DNA from: Steinernema hermaphroditum
Taxonomy: Eukaryota > Nematoda > Chromadorea > Rhabditida > Steinernematidae
DNA: 64,000 bases
Assembly (NCBI GenBank): GCA_030435675.1
Contig: CM059621.1
Coordinates: forward strand, 17,484,001 to 17,548,000
Direction: 5' to 3'
Shown: piece by piece, positions 24,101-33,900 of the stretch
How positions within the stretch are numbered: the first letter of the stretch is position 1
Layout: every line of letters starts with the position of its first letter
Program-made: the position numbers and the translations under genes
The notes under the pieces: model-generated
What the model saw: only the letters and a program-made list of their open reading frames with translations
Database searches by the model: none
Told to the model about the DNA's origin: nothing

Positions 24101-25598
24101 CACTGGTAGTCGGCACAAAAATGGTGTTTCCACTTGGCAAGGTTAGCTGATAGCTGGTTTCGTCCGGCTCCACGAATCCGACGGTTCGCCTCGGACGGGG
24201 GAAGGTACCGCGCTGCTGGCGAACGTAGACCTGAAATGATCGCTTGTCATGGCATGTAATCCTTCAAGCGGCTGACCACGGAAGTGTCCACTTGAGGGGG
24301 AATATAATTGCAAGAGATTGCGGTTCCTCCTCGGCACACGTTTCAAGCGCACACCTCTCGGGTGCACTTTCAATAAGTGCACATATAATAGACCACGGCG
24401 CGACACTTTTAAAGCGCTAATGAGGCGTGAAGCAATTCAGCTTGAGTAGCCATCGCGAAACCGGCGCTCATTTGTATAGCTTCGCAACAGAAAACCTCGA
24501 AAGTCACTTTTCGGCCCCGGAGCAAAACAACCGCGGCGGTCATTATGGCCAGTTGCGGACGGAAGTGGAGGCAAAGGAGACAAGAAAATTGGACTCTTGT
24601 GACAATTTATCTATCTACGGTAGGGCGTTCTTACCTCGTGCTTGAAATCCATGAAGGAGCCGCTGTGATCACACACTTGACACGTTACAGATCCATCAAA
24701 GCGAGAGATTGTCAGGCTCTTCGGCGCAAGGCACTGGGCACACGTAGTTAGCACGTTTTTCGTGAATTTCTAAAACAAAACATATGAATGAGATATGCTT
24801 GCAGACACTTTTCGGGGGCTATAAGAATTCGCTTATATAGCGAAGTGTGAGCGGCACTCGCCGTCCAGCGTCTACGCGCTAAACGATCACAATTATCGGA
24901 AAATTATTGCTACGATTACACCTCCATTGTTCGCGGGTGGAATTTGGGGGCAATAATACTAGGGTCCAGAATGTGCTTTCTTAAGAAGCCGCCGCTGACG
25001 GCCCCGGCCACTCACCAGGATTTCGAACTCTATGTCGTTTGACTGCAGGAATTTGCACACGTTTGAGATCGTTTCAACTTTGTTCCCATTGTCTTTGGAT
25101 TTACCGTTTTCCGGCTCCTCTTCATTCTGAATGCGATAGTTAATTACCTGTGACATAATTATAGCCCACCTGGACAATTTCGGCTTCCCTGGGGAGATTC
25201 AGTGGTTCCCTGGAGGCCTTGTTCAGTGAAACTATCAGATCTTCGAAGTTCAGTTCAGCTGAAGGCTAAATGAGAAATAATTAACGCAAAGTAATCACTG
25301 GGAGTAATTAATTAGATGCACGATGATTCAGTAGCCGTAGATGTAGATTTCGACGAAAAAGAGAAATGGAAGATATCGTTGACTTGAACCACACTCAGCT
25401 TCGCTCCTCTAGCCCGTGTCATGCCTGCTTAGAGCATAAACCCACTCTCGGTCAGACTCTAACTACGGTTTTGAGTGGTAATAAGGAACTTACTTTGCCG
25501 CCGCAGAATCTCAGAGTCCGTTTTACAGGGAGGCCCACCCTTAGTCGATGGAATGAGGTAACAGAAGCTGTCCGAAGGCAAACAATCCTTTTAAACAT
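21174..25598 (-). CDS. TWNK: Twinkle mitochondrial DNA helicase (T7 gp4-like)
   Basis: Hexameric replicative helicase of mtDNA. Fifteen exons (25598-25494, 25265-25170, 25126-25016, 24769-24635, 24230-24051, 23890-23775, 23470-22793, 22685-22508, 22461-22327, 22280-22207, 21932-21800, 21747-21625, 21576-21493, 21444-21322, 21275-21174) join in phase to ~790 aa. Residues 1-35 ([20 protein letters not shown]) form a mitochondrial presequence. Residues 105-149 hold a zinc ribbon CAQC-x16-CQVC. A primase-like region follows, then the RecA-like helicase with [17 protein letters not shown] (Walker A), the Walker B strand [19 protein letters not shown] and [15 protein letters not shown]. The TOPRIM acidic DxD is replaced by FPSHHE, so primase activity is probably lost. 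Confidence 0.95.
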
Positions 25599-26289
25599 CT
25601 TCGCACACAAAGCATAACCTCGGGATGCTTCAGATCCGACTCTCCAACCTAGTAGGGGGTTTGAGAGCTTCTGTGCCCTGAAAACAAACTGTCAATAGCA
25701 GCAATTAAACAGTAATCAGATGATAACACAGGCAGAAACAGAAGTCACCCGAGTGAAAGTTTAAATTTCAGCAGTTTAGCGCGGTCGTGAAACACAAAAG
25801 AGTCCTGAAACGATCAGCCTTCAGTCAAATGCGGGAACTCGCGGCGGTTTGAAAATGGCCGATCCATCTGTTTTCCCTGTTTGTACGGAAGAACGGTCTG
25901 TCGTGAGCGTTGAACCTTTCTATGGTCTGTGATTTACGTCTACTTAGCACTATTTAACCGTGAGGGGGTGCTTGTTTTGTTTGTTCTTGACCTTCTAAGA
26001 TGCTTTTCGTAGGGAGAAGTGGCTTATGTCGTTGCCGAGTTTTGTGTGATTTTTCGCACATTTGACCACTCACTCTATTCCGTTGCCTGTTTTGGGCATT
26101 CTGATAAGGTTTTATGATCGTTTTGAGAAGTTTGTCTTTGTGGATTGTATGTTGCTAACGAGAGGATCGTATATGGCGGTGGTGGCAGAGGATTATTTGC
26201 ATGTATTGTACTTTCATAATATTCGTGTTGTAAGCTTACATGTTTCTGACATCTTCGCCGAGTCTCATCTTTCTGTTGTAGCTTCAGAT
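25599..26289. promoter_or_regulatory. divergent promoter region, Twinkle / PPP2R3C operon
   Basis: A 691-bp spacer between two divergent start codons. A CTTCAG acceptor at 26282-26287 lies two bases upstream of the PPP2R3C ATG, a likely SL1 trans-splice site. No TATA box stands out. Confidence 0.45.
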
Positions 26290-27904
26290 ATGTCGTTCGA
26301 TGAGTTCTCCGATCCAGAGATTAAAGATCGCGAGGAAAAGCGCGCACACAAGCGGCAAATCATACGGCAGCAACTGTTAAGGCGGAAATTGAGCGAACTG
26401 CCTGATTATCGGCAACTGAGAGTAGGCATTTTGATTGTTGCTCTTGCATCGAATTCCATTTTAGGATTTTCGAAGTTTTGTGCATAACTATGCAGATTCG
26501 TTTGGACCCGAGCAGGAGATAGTTCTCACGTATTTGAACTTCCAGGTATCCCCACTTCTGCACGCATTCGTATTCAAAGGTCTTTCAGAAAGTTCGAGAA
26601 TTAGTGCCGGAACCGCTGAAAAGCTTGCTGACAGCAGAGTTATTTTCGCACGACAAGAATGCCGCCGATGGAGTGGCGCTTTGCGAAGTGGGATCCTTAT
26701 TTGACATTGTCGATACGAGATTAACAATGACTAGGTATTTTTACCTGCTCTCGCTTTACGACACCGATGGCGATGGTTTTTTAACCGCACTGGTGAGTAG
26801 GTTATTCTTTGAATGATAATAATGCTGTTCGTAGGAATTTTATCAGTTCTACAACGAGAACGTCGCAGTACACTTCCCAGAGCTAGCGAATGTAAAGGAA
26901 CAGGTTTGTGGCAGAATTTTGACCTTAAGATTAGCAGAATGATTCAGTACCAAGAAGATTCAATAGTCGCTATAGTTGTAGCAAAGTTCCAGTTGTTCCT
27001 GGATCGAGGTAAATGTGATCGTGTATGGATCAGAGATATTCTTTCGAGTGGAATAATATCCGAAGTGAACGCCTTGTGCGACGGATCGTCACGATACGAG
27101 TTCGGCAATTGGTCAGTATGCTCCTTAGTGCGATCACTTTTTAATCTACCTTCCTTTAGGTTTTGTCCAGAAAACATCACATATGTGCTGGAAGAATATG
27201 CTCAGTATATGAGCGACGATGGCTTCATAAAGCGTGAAGACTTCCTCAAATACCAGCTTGGGGTGAAGAATCGACTGTTCCTTGGGAAGATTTTCGACTT
27301 CCTAACGTGTTCGAGCGATGGGTGTATGGACGTCGTTCTATTCAGTAAATTTCAGCTAATTCTAAGATATAAATCAGTAAGATCTCTCTGAATAGTACGT
27401 TTTCCACAAGACTATTTCAGAATCCCGTATCTCTGAAGGTCATATTCGAAGGACTGGACATCCACTACGAAGGAGTACTCACTAGGCGCGTTTTGGAAGA
27501 GCATTTCAACGAGTTGTATTGCTTGGCCGATTGCCGCGGCGATCTTGACGAATATCCTATTGATTTCCCTAACTGGGTGTGCGAAGTATTCGACATGTTA
27601 AGCCTGGAAAAGGGCAAAACGTGCGTGTTTGGGATACCAAAGCCGAAAATATTTGGAAATCTGTTTTAGGCATATAACACTAGAAGACTGGCTGAATGGC
27701 CCCTGTGTGCATTACGTCGTACTGAAGCTTCTTGACTCTGTGGCGCTGGTTGCTCTTGAAAGGGAAGAAGACCGCAAAGCATTCCTGAGCTTCGACAGCG
27801 ACACAAATGTCGTGAAAGTGAGATGTGATGACAACGCAGACAGCATCGAACAGTATTTCGGCGAAATCGATGAGCTGGACATACCAGCACCGCAAGCCGA
27901 GTAA
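26290..27904 (+). CDS. PPP2R3C: PP2A regulatory subunit B'' gamma-like (PPP2R3C)
   Basis: EF-hand regulatory subunit that directs protein phosphatase 2A. Eight exons (26290-26421, 26465-26545, 26589-26792, 26835-26903, 26948-27111, 27160-27376, 27421-27620, 27670-27904) give 433 aa (human 453). A canonical EF-hand loop, LYDTDGDGFLTALEFYQFY, spans the exon 3/4 junction. A second, degenerate calcium-binding region follows (EYAQYMSDDGFIKREDFLKY). The C-terminal ITLEDWLNGPCVHYVVLKLL corresponds to the family's terminal block. Most introns are 42-49 bp. AATAAA lies at 27940-27945, followed within ~170 bp by the next gene's splice acceptor, so this appears to be the first gene of an operon. Confidence 0.9.
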
Positions 27905-28118
27905 CTAACAATTCTGCTATGTCCTGTAAATATCGGGGAAATAAACGTTATCTGTCAGCTATCTGTGTCGGCTTGGTTATGGTGACGGTCCGTGTTTGTA
28001 CTTCTGTCTGTATGCGCCTGCAGTCATTACTTTGATACTTCTACTGTTCGTGCTGTGAATAGTAGATTTTTCAGCCCGTCGGAGGAGCTCATCTGATCTC
28101 TCGTTGCTTTCCTTCTTG

Positions 28119-28342
28119 ATGCCTCAAGAACGACAGAGGCTGCTTAAATTTGCCACTCATTTGAGCGCTTGTACACCTGAGGTGGGAATGTGGGAATGTG
28201 CTGAACGATCTTAACTGGCTGTTTTCAGGCTACTGCGTACGGACGCTGTGTTTCAGAAAAGGCCGAGAAGATTACACACAACGCCTGTCAGAAGGAGTTT
28301 CAGACGTTACTTCAGTGCTTTAAGAAACAGGTAAGATTCTAG
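28119..28342 (+). CDS. NDUFAF8: NDUFAF8-like twin-cysteine complex I assembly factor
   Basis: Small mitochondrial intermembrane-space protein needed for complex I assembly. Exons 28119-28181 and 28229 onward join as MPQERQRLLKFATHLSACTP then ATAYGRCVSEKAEK and CQKEFQTLLQCFKKQ. Cysteine spacing and the AYGRC and EF-x4-CF motifs match human NDUFAF8. If the second exon runs on without splicing it ends at the TAG at 28340-28342 (58 aa). A donor-like GTAAG at 28331 means a short third exon is possible, so the last residues are uncertain. A TTTTTCAG acceptor at 28067-28074 is a likely trans-splice site for a downstream operon gene. Confidence 0.72.
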
Positions 28343-28510
28343 TCAAGCATGTTAAACGGTTTTCCTCAAGCAAGCGATGTACGATCCTGATTTAGATCGA
28401 TTTGCGTTGTCGTGTCATACGTGTAATCTTCTCTTGCACTGATTTCTGCTTGATTACATATGTTTTCATTACTTGTATTCATCATTCTGTTTTCAGCAAA
28501 GCAAAGCCAA

Positions 28511-29352
28511 ATGAAGGCCAAACGCTACAAGACAGCAAACAAGATCTTAACCCATTTTCGCTACAACCACGGTTACGAGCCTCCATTGCGCGTGCTTGTC
28601 GACGGCACGTTCTGCAAAGCCGCGCTGGAGAACAAGATTAACTTGCGTGAACAGATTCCAAAGTATCTAGGCTGTGAAGTGGAAATCTTTACAACTTCAT
28701 GCATTGTTCAGGAACTCGGTTGGTTATTTCATATCCATAAGATCGCTAATACATGATTTTTAGAGAGCTTGGGGAAAAAGTTATTCGGAGCGCTGAATAT
28801 TTGCAAACAATTTAAAGCAGTTCACTGTCCACACAAGCCGGCTAAAACCGCTATCGAGTGTCAGCTGCAATTGGCGCGAAGATCAAAGCGACCCGACCGT
28901 CCGAAGTACATCATCGCTACTCAGCAGCAAAGCGTTCTGGAGAAGTTGAGAGACCTAGGTCATGTACCCGCTCTGTTCATCAAATTCAACGCTATTTTGT
29001 TCGATACGGTTAGGAGTGGATGACGTCGGTTGCTTGTTAACGCTTATCGTTACAGCGTGGAAAACTGAACGACGCTTCTGAGGACAAGAACGCCGACGAA
29101 ATGAGCCGCCTGCAAGAGATGAAGAAGTCGATTCTGGGAATTGGAGAGAGTCGACCTCGCAAGCGCAAAGGGCCGAAGGGCCCGAATCCGTTGTCGTGCA
29201 AGAAGAAGAAGGTGGACAAGCCGACAGCAACTCCAGCAGATAAGCAAGATTGTGGAAATGGTGAAGCTGAAAAGAAGAAGCGACGCCGAAAGAAGAAGTC
29301 CACTGCCGGTGCGAACGCATCGGTCGTACAGTCCACCGAAGCTGTGGAATAG
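28511..29352 (+). CDS. UTP23: UTP23 small-subunit processome factor (PIN-domain, rRNA processing)
   Basis: Nucleolar factor for early 18S rRNA maturation. Exons 28511-28718, 28764-29008 and 29056-29352 give 249 aa, the same length as human UTP23. The PIN-like fold is seen in KAKRYKTANKILTHFRYNHG, RVLVDGTFCKAAL, LREQIPKYLG, EIFTTSCIVQELESLGKKLF and ECQLQLARRSKRPDRPKYII. The zinc-binding cysteine/histidine region (FKAVHCPH) is present. The C-terminal tail is Lys/Arg-rich and carries GPNPLSCKKKK, conserved in UTP23. TTTTCAG at 28490-28496 upstream of the ATG is a probable trans-splice acceptor. The gene lies 169 bp after NDUFAF8 and 121 bp before ITFG2. Confidence 0.93.
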
Positions 29353-29472
29353 TTGTTCTTCGTTGTTGATTTCTTGTTTTGTTTTTACGAATAGTACGTT
29401 GATTTCACTGCATTCGTTCTCTGGAAAGGCCTGGTACCGTACTCATACCTGGAATAGCGCCACAAATCCACT

Positions 29473-30784
29473 ATGGCCGAGAATTCTAGCATGCCTCTGC
29501 AGCGCACTTCACCAACGGTACACCCAACAGTGCTTCTGACGGCAAAATTGAATTCGCCGTGTACGGCTGTGACCGCAGCCGCGTCACCGTTTGGAGATGA
29601 CCCCCACAACCGTAACTTATGCTACATCATCTACGGAAAAGCCAATGGCGAAACTATTGTCGCCTCCGACGATCAGTGCATCCAGCAGTCGATCCCGACG
29701 GAGTCCGAGTGTGCCATCAGTGTTATTGTTTGTGGTGACGGACGTGACATCGACGAGGCAGAGATATTCGTCATCGCTGCCGATGGCCAAATGCGGGTCT
29801 TCTCCTTTCCCAGATGCTTGGAGCGAGGCGTGCCCAGAAGCTTCCAGGCGGGCGAATGCCAATTCGAGCAGCTCCTCAACGCGAACATTTGTTTCGCTGA
29901 GATTCTCGACTTCGACTATGACGGCAAGAACGAGCTTCTCGTGGCGATGACGGACAGAGTCGGTGAGTCGATAGTGGATGGAGTGTAAGATTGATTCTGT
30001 CTCCCTTCAGTAAGAAGCTATCGCTACGAAGAAGTGGACGACGACGAAATGCATTTCGTGCCGCTGAACAAATGGGAAGTTCCGTCGCACATAAGCGGCA
30101 TCTCCGTTGGTTATGACACGTAGGTTACGAGCGCCACGCGTGACACGTTCGACCCATTCATAGAGACCTCACCGTACTACTCTCGCAAGTGCACCATCAG
30201 AAGTATGTGCGAATAAACTGGGCTACTCAGTGTCGCGTTGTGCAGCCAATGAGCGCCGAAGAAAGCACCAAGAATACGCATCAACTAATCCTTCCGCCGA
30301 AGCCGATCCGTGTCAGCCTTTTCAGCTCTATCGCAACAAAAGTCTTTGTTGCCAACACGAGTAGGCCTCGTCCAGTTCTTCTTAATCATGTTGTTCCATT
30401 TAGCTTGCAACTCCGAAATTCTGCTCAAAGTGGATAAAAGTCCCATCACAGGAGCGGCGGCAACAATTCTCGGCAATAAACTTCAAATCTTGATTACTGT
30501 AGATAGCAAAGGATTCACGTTCGTTTACGGCTGGATGGACCACCTGGTATTGAAGATTCTAAGCATAAAAATAGCCGATGCACTCTTTGCAGATACCAAA
30601 CACGGACCCGATGGCGAGATGCCGCATACCTAGGAACCCTGACAGGCTATGCGCCTTAGCTGACCCAGGCAACCCAAATGTTGTCCTTCTTGGAGTCTCG
30701 TACCTCGGCAATAAGCTTACGTTCCTGAAGTTCAACCTGGAAAATTCCCTCATCAAGGCTAACTTAGCAATCGACCAGCAGTAG
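29473..30784 (+). CDS. ITFG2: ITFG2-like FG-GAP/beta-propeller protein (KICSTOR subunit)
   Basis: ITFG2 is a beta-propeller subunit of KICSTOR, which tethers GATOR1 to lysosomes to restrain mTORC1. Exons 29473-29962, 30011-30119, 30164-30360, 30404-30546 and 30593-30784 give 376 aa (human 447). FG-GAP-like signals are FAEILDFDYDGKNELLVAMT, then the diagnostic DRVVRSYRYEEV. Later blades read GAAATILGNKLQILITVDSK and NVVLLGVSYLGNKLTFLKFN. The N-terminus is shorter than in vertebrates, so a blade may be missing or lie in an unrecognised exon. It is the last gene of the proposed operon, ending 200 bp before the convergent FKH-TBP gene. Confidence 0.82.
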
Positions 30785-30984
30785 TTTTACTATGTACATT
30801 CCTCCATAAAAATGGTACACACGAGAGTTCTCATATCTGCATATCATCAACAAGACGAAACAACACAACGTTTCCAATCTCGAACACTCGAAAAGACGAC
30901 CACAGAGTGGGGTTATAAGAATTTATCCAGCACGATAATATAATAACAATGACAACCAGCAATAATAATAAGGATACGAACATA

Positions 30985-32670
30985 TCAATAGAATGTATAG
31001 GGGCTGAAGTTGTCCAGGCACGGCTCGAGGCTGGCGGTGAAGTCGGCGTAGTTGTCGTGGAACTGGTAGCTGTGGCTGAAGATGGCGATCGGCTCGTAGA
31101 AGTTGTCCTGAGGGAGTGGCGCTTCCGGCTCATCATCGACGACGAAGAGAGGCGGTTCCGGGTCCTCGCCGAAGTCGAAGGTGGCTGCATCGAATTCGAA
31201 CTCTGGCTCGATGTCCGCAAACGGCGTAGAAGTTTCGGCTGGAGACGACTGGACCGGTTCCGGGGCGCTGACAACGGCTGCTGGGTTGAATTCATCGAAG
31301 AGGGGACGCATCCGCTCGAAGCCGTCGAGGACCTGCTGCTCCGACTTCCCTCCGACGATGTTCACTTTGCCGTTGCTGAAGACGTTCAGCGTCAGCTTCT
31401 GCGACCCATCGCGGAGTTCGTACGTCGCAGCGGAGAACAGTTCCGGATCGTACGTGCATCGGCCAGCGTGGCGACTGGCGAAGGCGGAGAGATCCACCTT
31501 GAAGCCGAGATCCACAGTGGCGACGACGTTTGTGATGCGGAAGTCCTTCTCGATCCCCTTCGGAGCGAACCCCAGCTTCTTGAAGATTTTGGCGACTCTC
31601 CTGGCGGCCTCCCTGCACTGTTCCACTGACTTGAGTCCAGTGACGACGATTTTTCCGCTGCTGAAGACGAGTGCCGTGGTGTCGGGGTTCTTGATCTTCA
31701 TCCGGAGCGAGTTGTGCTTCTGCTGGTCGTACTCGGCGTTCGGCACCTGCGGGGCGACCTTGTGGAGTTCCAGCTTTCTCGGGAGGTGCATGTCCGCGGT
31801 TCCGACGACGTTGACGAAGACGACTTCTCCTACGGGTCCGACGGGGCGCTTCGACTTCTTCTTCGGCTCGGCGGTTGTCTTCGGCTCTGGAGCTTCAATC
31901 CTGAAGGTTGGAGGCGGGAGTGCGGCTGACGTCGAAGGCATCTGGAAGACCGGGAACTGCTGGTACTGGATCGGCATCTCGATGAGCGGGAACTGTTGGT
32001 ATTGGAGCGGCATCTCGAAGGCGGGCGCTGGGAGAGGCTGGATGGGCATCGATGGGGGAGGCGGCGACGAGACCTGAACAGAAGAATAATTAGAAGAACT
32101 TACTTTTCTCTTGGCTTCGGAAGAGTCAAGAGGTTTCATCTCGGCGTCCTTCCATCCGAGGTTCCCGGTGAGGAGGTCGTTGAGCAGGAGACGGTTAACG
32201 AGCTGCTTCCCGAAGACGTCGCAGTGTTCTCCCTTGAAGAGCTTGTTGATCCTTTTCTCGGCGGCAACCTCCGACTCACCTTCGGCTGGATGAAGAGTCC
32301 ACAGTCCTCCTTTGTCGGCTCCTTGCTGCTTGCTGGGGACGATCCTTCCGGTGCCGGCGTCGTCGATCTGGAAACGTTGGAAGTAGGTCGTCTGCGAGAG
32401 AGTGTGCCGAAGCACCCGCTGCGTCTTGTTCCACTCCTTCTTGTCGAGCTTCTGGATGGCGACGACGTGGGTTTGCAGGAAGGCGTAGACGTCCTTGATC
32501 GTGAGAGCGCGGTCGAAGAAGCGCGAGTTGATCCGGGTGTCCGAGTTCCGCATGGCGACGACGATCATCCCGGCGTAGGAGAGTCCGAGCTGGTTCTGGC
32601 GACTGCCTGAAGCAGAAGAAGAAGCATTAGCAGACTTACCACTGGCAGAGGATTTCGAGACGGAAGGCAT
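30985..32670 (-). CDS. forkhead-domain/TBP-core fusion protein with acidic tail
   Basis: A single open frame of 561 codons from ATG 32670. Residues ~28-130 form a divergent forkhead (winged-helix) domain: LSYAGMIVVAM, LTIKDVYAFL, WNKTQRVLRHTLS with the recognition-helix RHxLS, and GGLWTLHP, matching FoxA-type GSFWTLHP. Residues ~205-255 are a Pro/Met/Gln linker with repeated MPxQYQQFP. Residues ~283-370 and 376-462 are two TBP-like repeats (NPDTTALVFSSGKIVVTGLK; YDPELFSAATYELRDGSQKL then LNVFSNGKVNIVGGK). Three of TBP's four DNA-intercalating phenylalanines are kept; the first is His. The last ~95 residues are acidic and aromatic, like an activation domain. Two GT-AG segments of 33 and 30 bp are in frame whether spliced or not. 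The gene is divergent from MSP. It is probably a DNA-binding factor, germline role inferred only. Confidence 0.88.
   Translation of the reverse strand: MPSVSKSSASGKSANASSSASGSRQNQLGLSYAGMIVVAMRNSDTRINSRFFDRALTIKDVYAFLQTHVVAIQKLDKKEWNKTQRVLRHTLSQTTYFQRFQIDDAGTGRIVPSKQQGADKGGLWTLHPAEGESEVAAEKRINKLFKGEHCDVFGKQLVNRLLLNDLLTGNLGWKDAEMKPLDSSEAKRKVSSSNYSSVQVSSPPPPSMPIQPLPAPAFEMPLQYQQFPLIEMPIQYQQFPVFQMPSTSAALPPPTFRIEAPEPKTTAEPKKKSKRPVGPVGEVVFVNVVGTADMHLPRKLELHKVAPQVPNAEYDQQKHNSLRMKIKNPDTTALVFSSGKIVVTGLKSVEQCREAARRVAKIFKKLGFAPKGIEKDFRITNVVATVDLGFKVDLSAFASRHAGRCTYDPELFSAATYELRDGSQKLTLNVFSNGKVNIVGGKSEQQVLDGFERMRPLFDEFNPAAVVSAPEPVQSSPAETSTPFADIEPEFEFDAATFDFGEDPEPPLFVVDDEPEAPLPQDNFYEPIAIFSHSYQFHDNYADFTASLEPCLDNFSPYTFY
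32074..32103 (-). other. 30-bp in-frame intron-like segment in FKH-TBP gene
   Basis: On the minus strand this begins GTAAGT, contains CTAAT, and ends TTCTGTTCAG. It is in frame and free of stops, encoding residues ~190-199 (Ser-rich) if retained. Confidence 0.6.
32607..32639 (-). other. 33-bp in-frame intron-like segment in FKH-TBP gene
   Basis: On the minus strand this begins GTAAGT and ends TCTGCTTCAG, with CTAAT inside as a branch-like motif. Retained, it encodes a Ser/Ala-rich stretch; removed, the frame is unchanged. Confidence 0.6.
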
Positions 32671-33198
32671 GTTGAGAGACCGACCGCTCAGTAGGTTGCA
32701 CAAATGCAAAGTGATGCCTGAGGGGACGAGGGGCGGGGTCCTGCAGAGACAACAGTATGGGTGCAGCGGCGTGGTGGGACCACCCCAGACGGACAGAGAG
32801 AACTACGGTAACTCATGCTCTACGCTGGGCTCTTGAAGAGAATGTCTGGTTCACTGTGGGAGGAGGAGCCGGAGTCTATGAATTCAACTCTTCGATGAAT
32901 CGGTGAATCTGAGTCATCGATGTGGATTCGGGAGGTTGACGTCTGGGTTCTGGAAGACGACCACGGAATCTCAAGGATTATGGTCAGTGGCACTTAGCGG
33001 TCGTCTTTTTGGGGGCGTGAGTCTGACCGACAGATCTGTAGACATGGGCATAGCAACGTGACTTTTCCTCATCTGTAGACGCAAATACTGTCTGAACAAT
33101 CAGACTGAAACACTTTTCTCCGTCTCCTAATGAGACTCGACCGCTTGCTACCCTATATAAGCACATCAGAGCGGAAGAACGGGCAGGCAGCAGCAGCA
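32671..33198. promoter_or_regulatory. shared upstream region of FKH-TBP and MSP genes
   Basis: A 528-bp spacer between divergent starts. A TATATAA box at 33154-33160 sits about 40 bp upstream of the MSP ATG. On the FKH-TBP side a CCCCTCAG acceptor at about 32718-32725 could be a trans-splice site. Confidence 0.55.
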
Positions 33199-33582
33199 AT
33201 GGCTCAATCCGTTCCCCCTGGTGATATCAACACCCAGCCCGGCACGAAGATCGTCTTCAACGCCCCGTACGACGACAAGCACACCTACCACATCAAGATC
33301 ACCAACGCCGGAGGACGCCGCATCGGATGGGCCATCAAGACCACCAACATGAAGCGCCTCGGAGTCGACCCTCCCTGCGGAGTTCTGGACCCCAAGGAGA
33401 ACACTCTCATGGCCGTCTCGTGTGACTCGTTCGCCTACGGACAGGAGGACACCAACAACGACCGCATCACCATCGAGTGGACCAACACCCCCGACGGAGC
33501 CGCCAAGCAGTTCCGCCGCGAATGGTTCCAGGGAGATGGAATGGTCCGTCGCAAGAACCTTCCCATCGAGTACAACCCTTAA
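33199..33582 (+). CDS. msp: major sperm protein (MSP)
   Basis: Nematode-specific cytoskeletal protein that polymerises to drive amoeboid sperm and acts as an oocyte maturation signal. A single exon of 127 aa, the canonical length, starts [20 protein letters not shown] and contains [39 protein letters not shown] and ends [11 protein letters not shown]. It is intronless, as many MSP genes are. TATATAA lies at 33154-33160 and AATAAA at 33618-33623. Identity to Caenorhabditis MSPs appears very high. This is the strongest single taxonomic marker in the window. Confidence 0.98.
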   Translation: MAQSVPPGDINTQPGTKIVFNAPYDDKHTYHIKITNAGGRRIGWAIKTTNMKRLGVDPPCGVLDPKENTLMAVSCDSFAYGQEDTNNDRITIEWTNTPDGAAKQFRREWFQGDGMVRRKNLPIEYNP

Positions 33583-33617
33583 GTGTTCTCTGATGTGCTG
33601 TGTGTGCAGGTGCGCTG

Positions 33618-33623
33618 AATAAA
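33618..33623 (+). terminator. poly(A) signal of MSP gene
   Basis: AATAAA 36 bp after the MSP stop codon. Confidence 0.7.
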
Positions 33624-33900
33624 AGCTGTGTTTGTTATTTCCCTTGTTTGGTTGGTTGTTCTTGCTGCACTTGATACAATGCGCTCCATTGCTTGAAACG
33701 AAGGGAGTCGCTGAAAAAGTCATATATGTACGAAAAGCGGTCGTCTCCCAGCACGATTGTCGCTGCGCGTTGTTTGCGTTGCATTTCTTCTTCGGACTGG
33801 TTCGCCTGCGCCTGGCATCTGTATCGTGCACGCGTTTCTCCTGGCGAATCTAAAGATCGACCGGTTCACCGATTCATTCTGTTCTCTTCTACTTTCAGAC

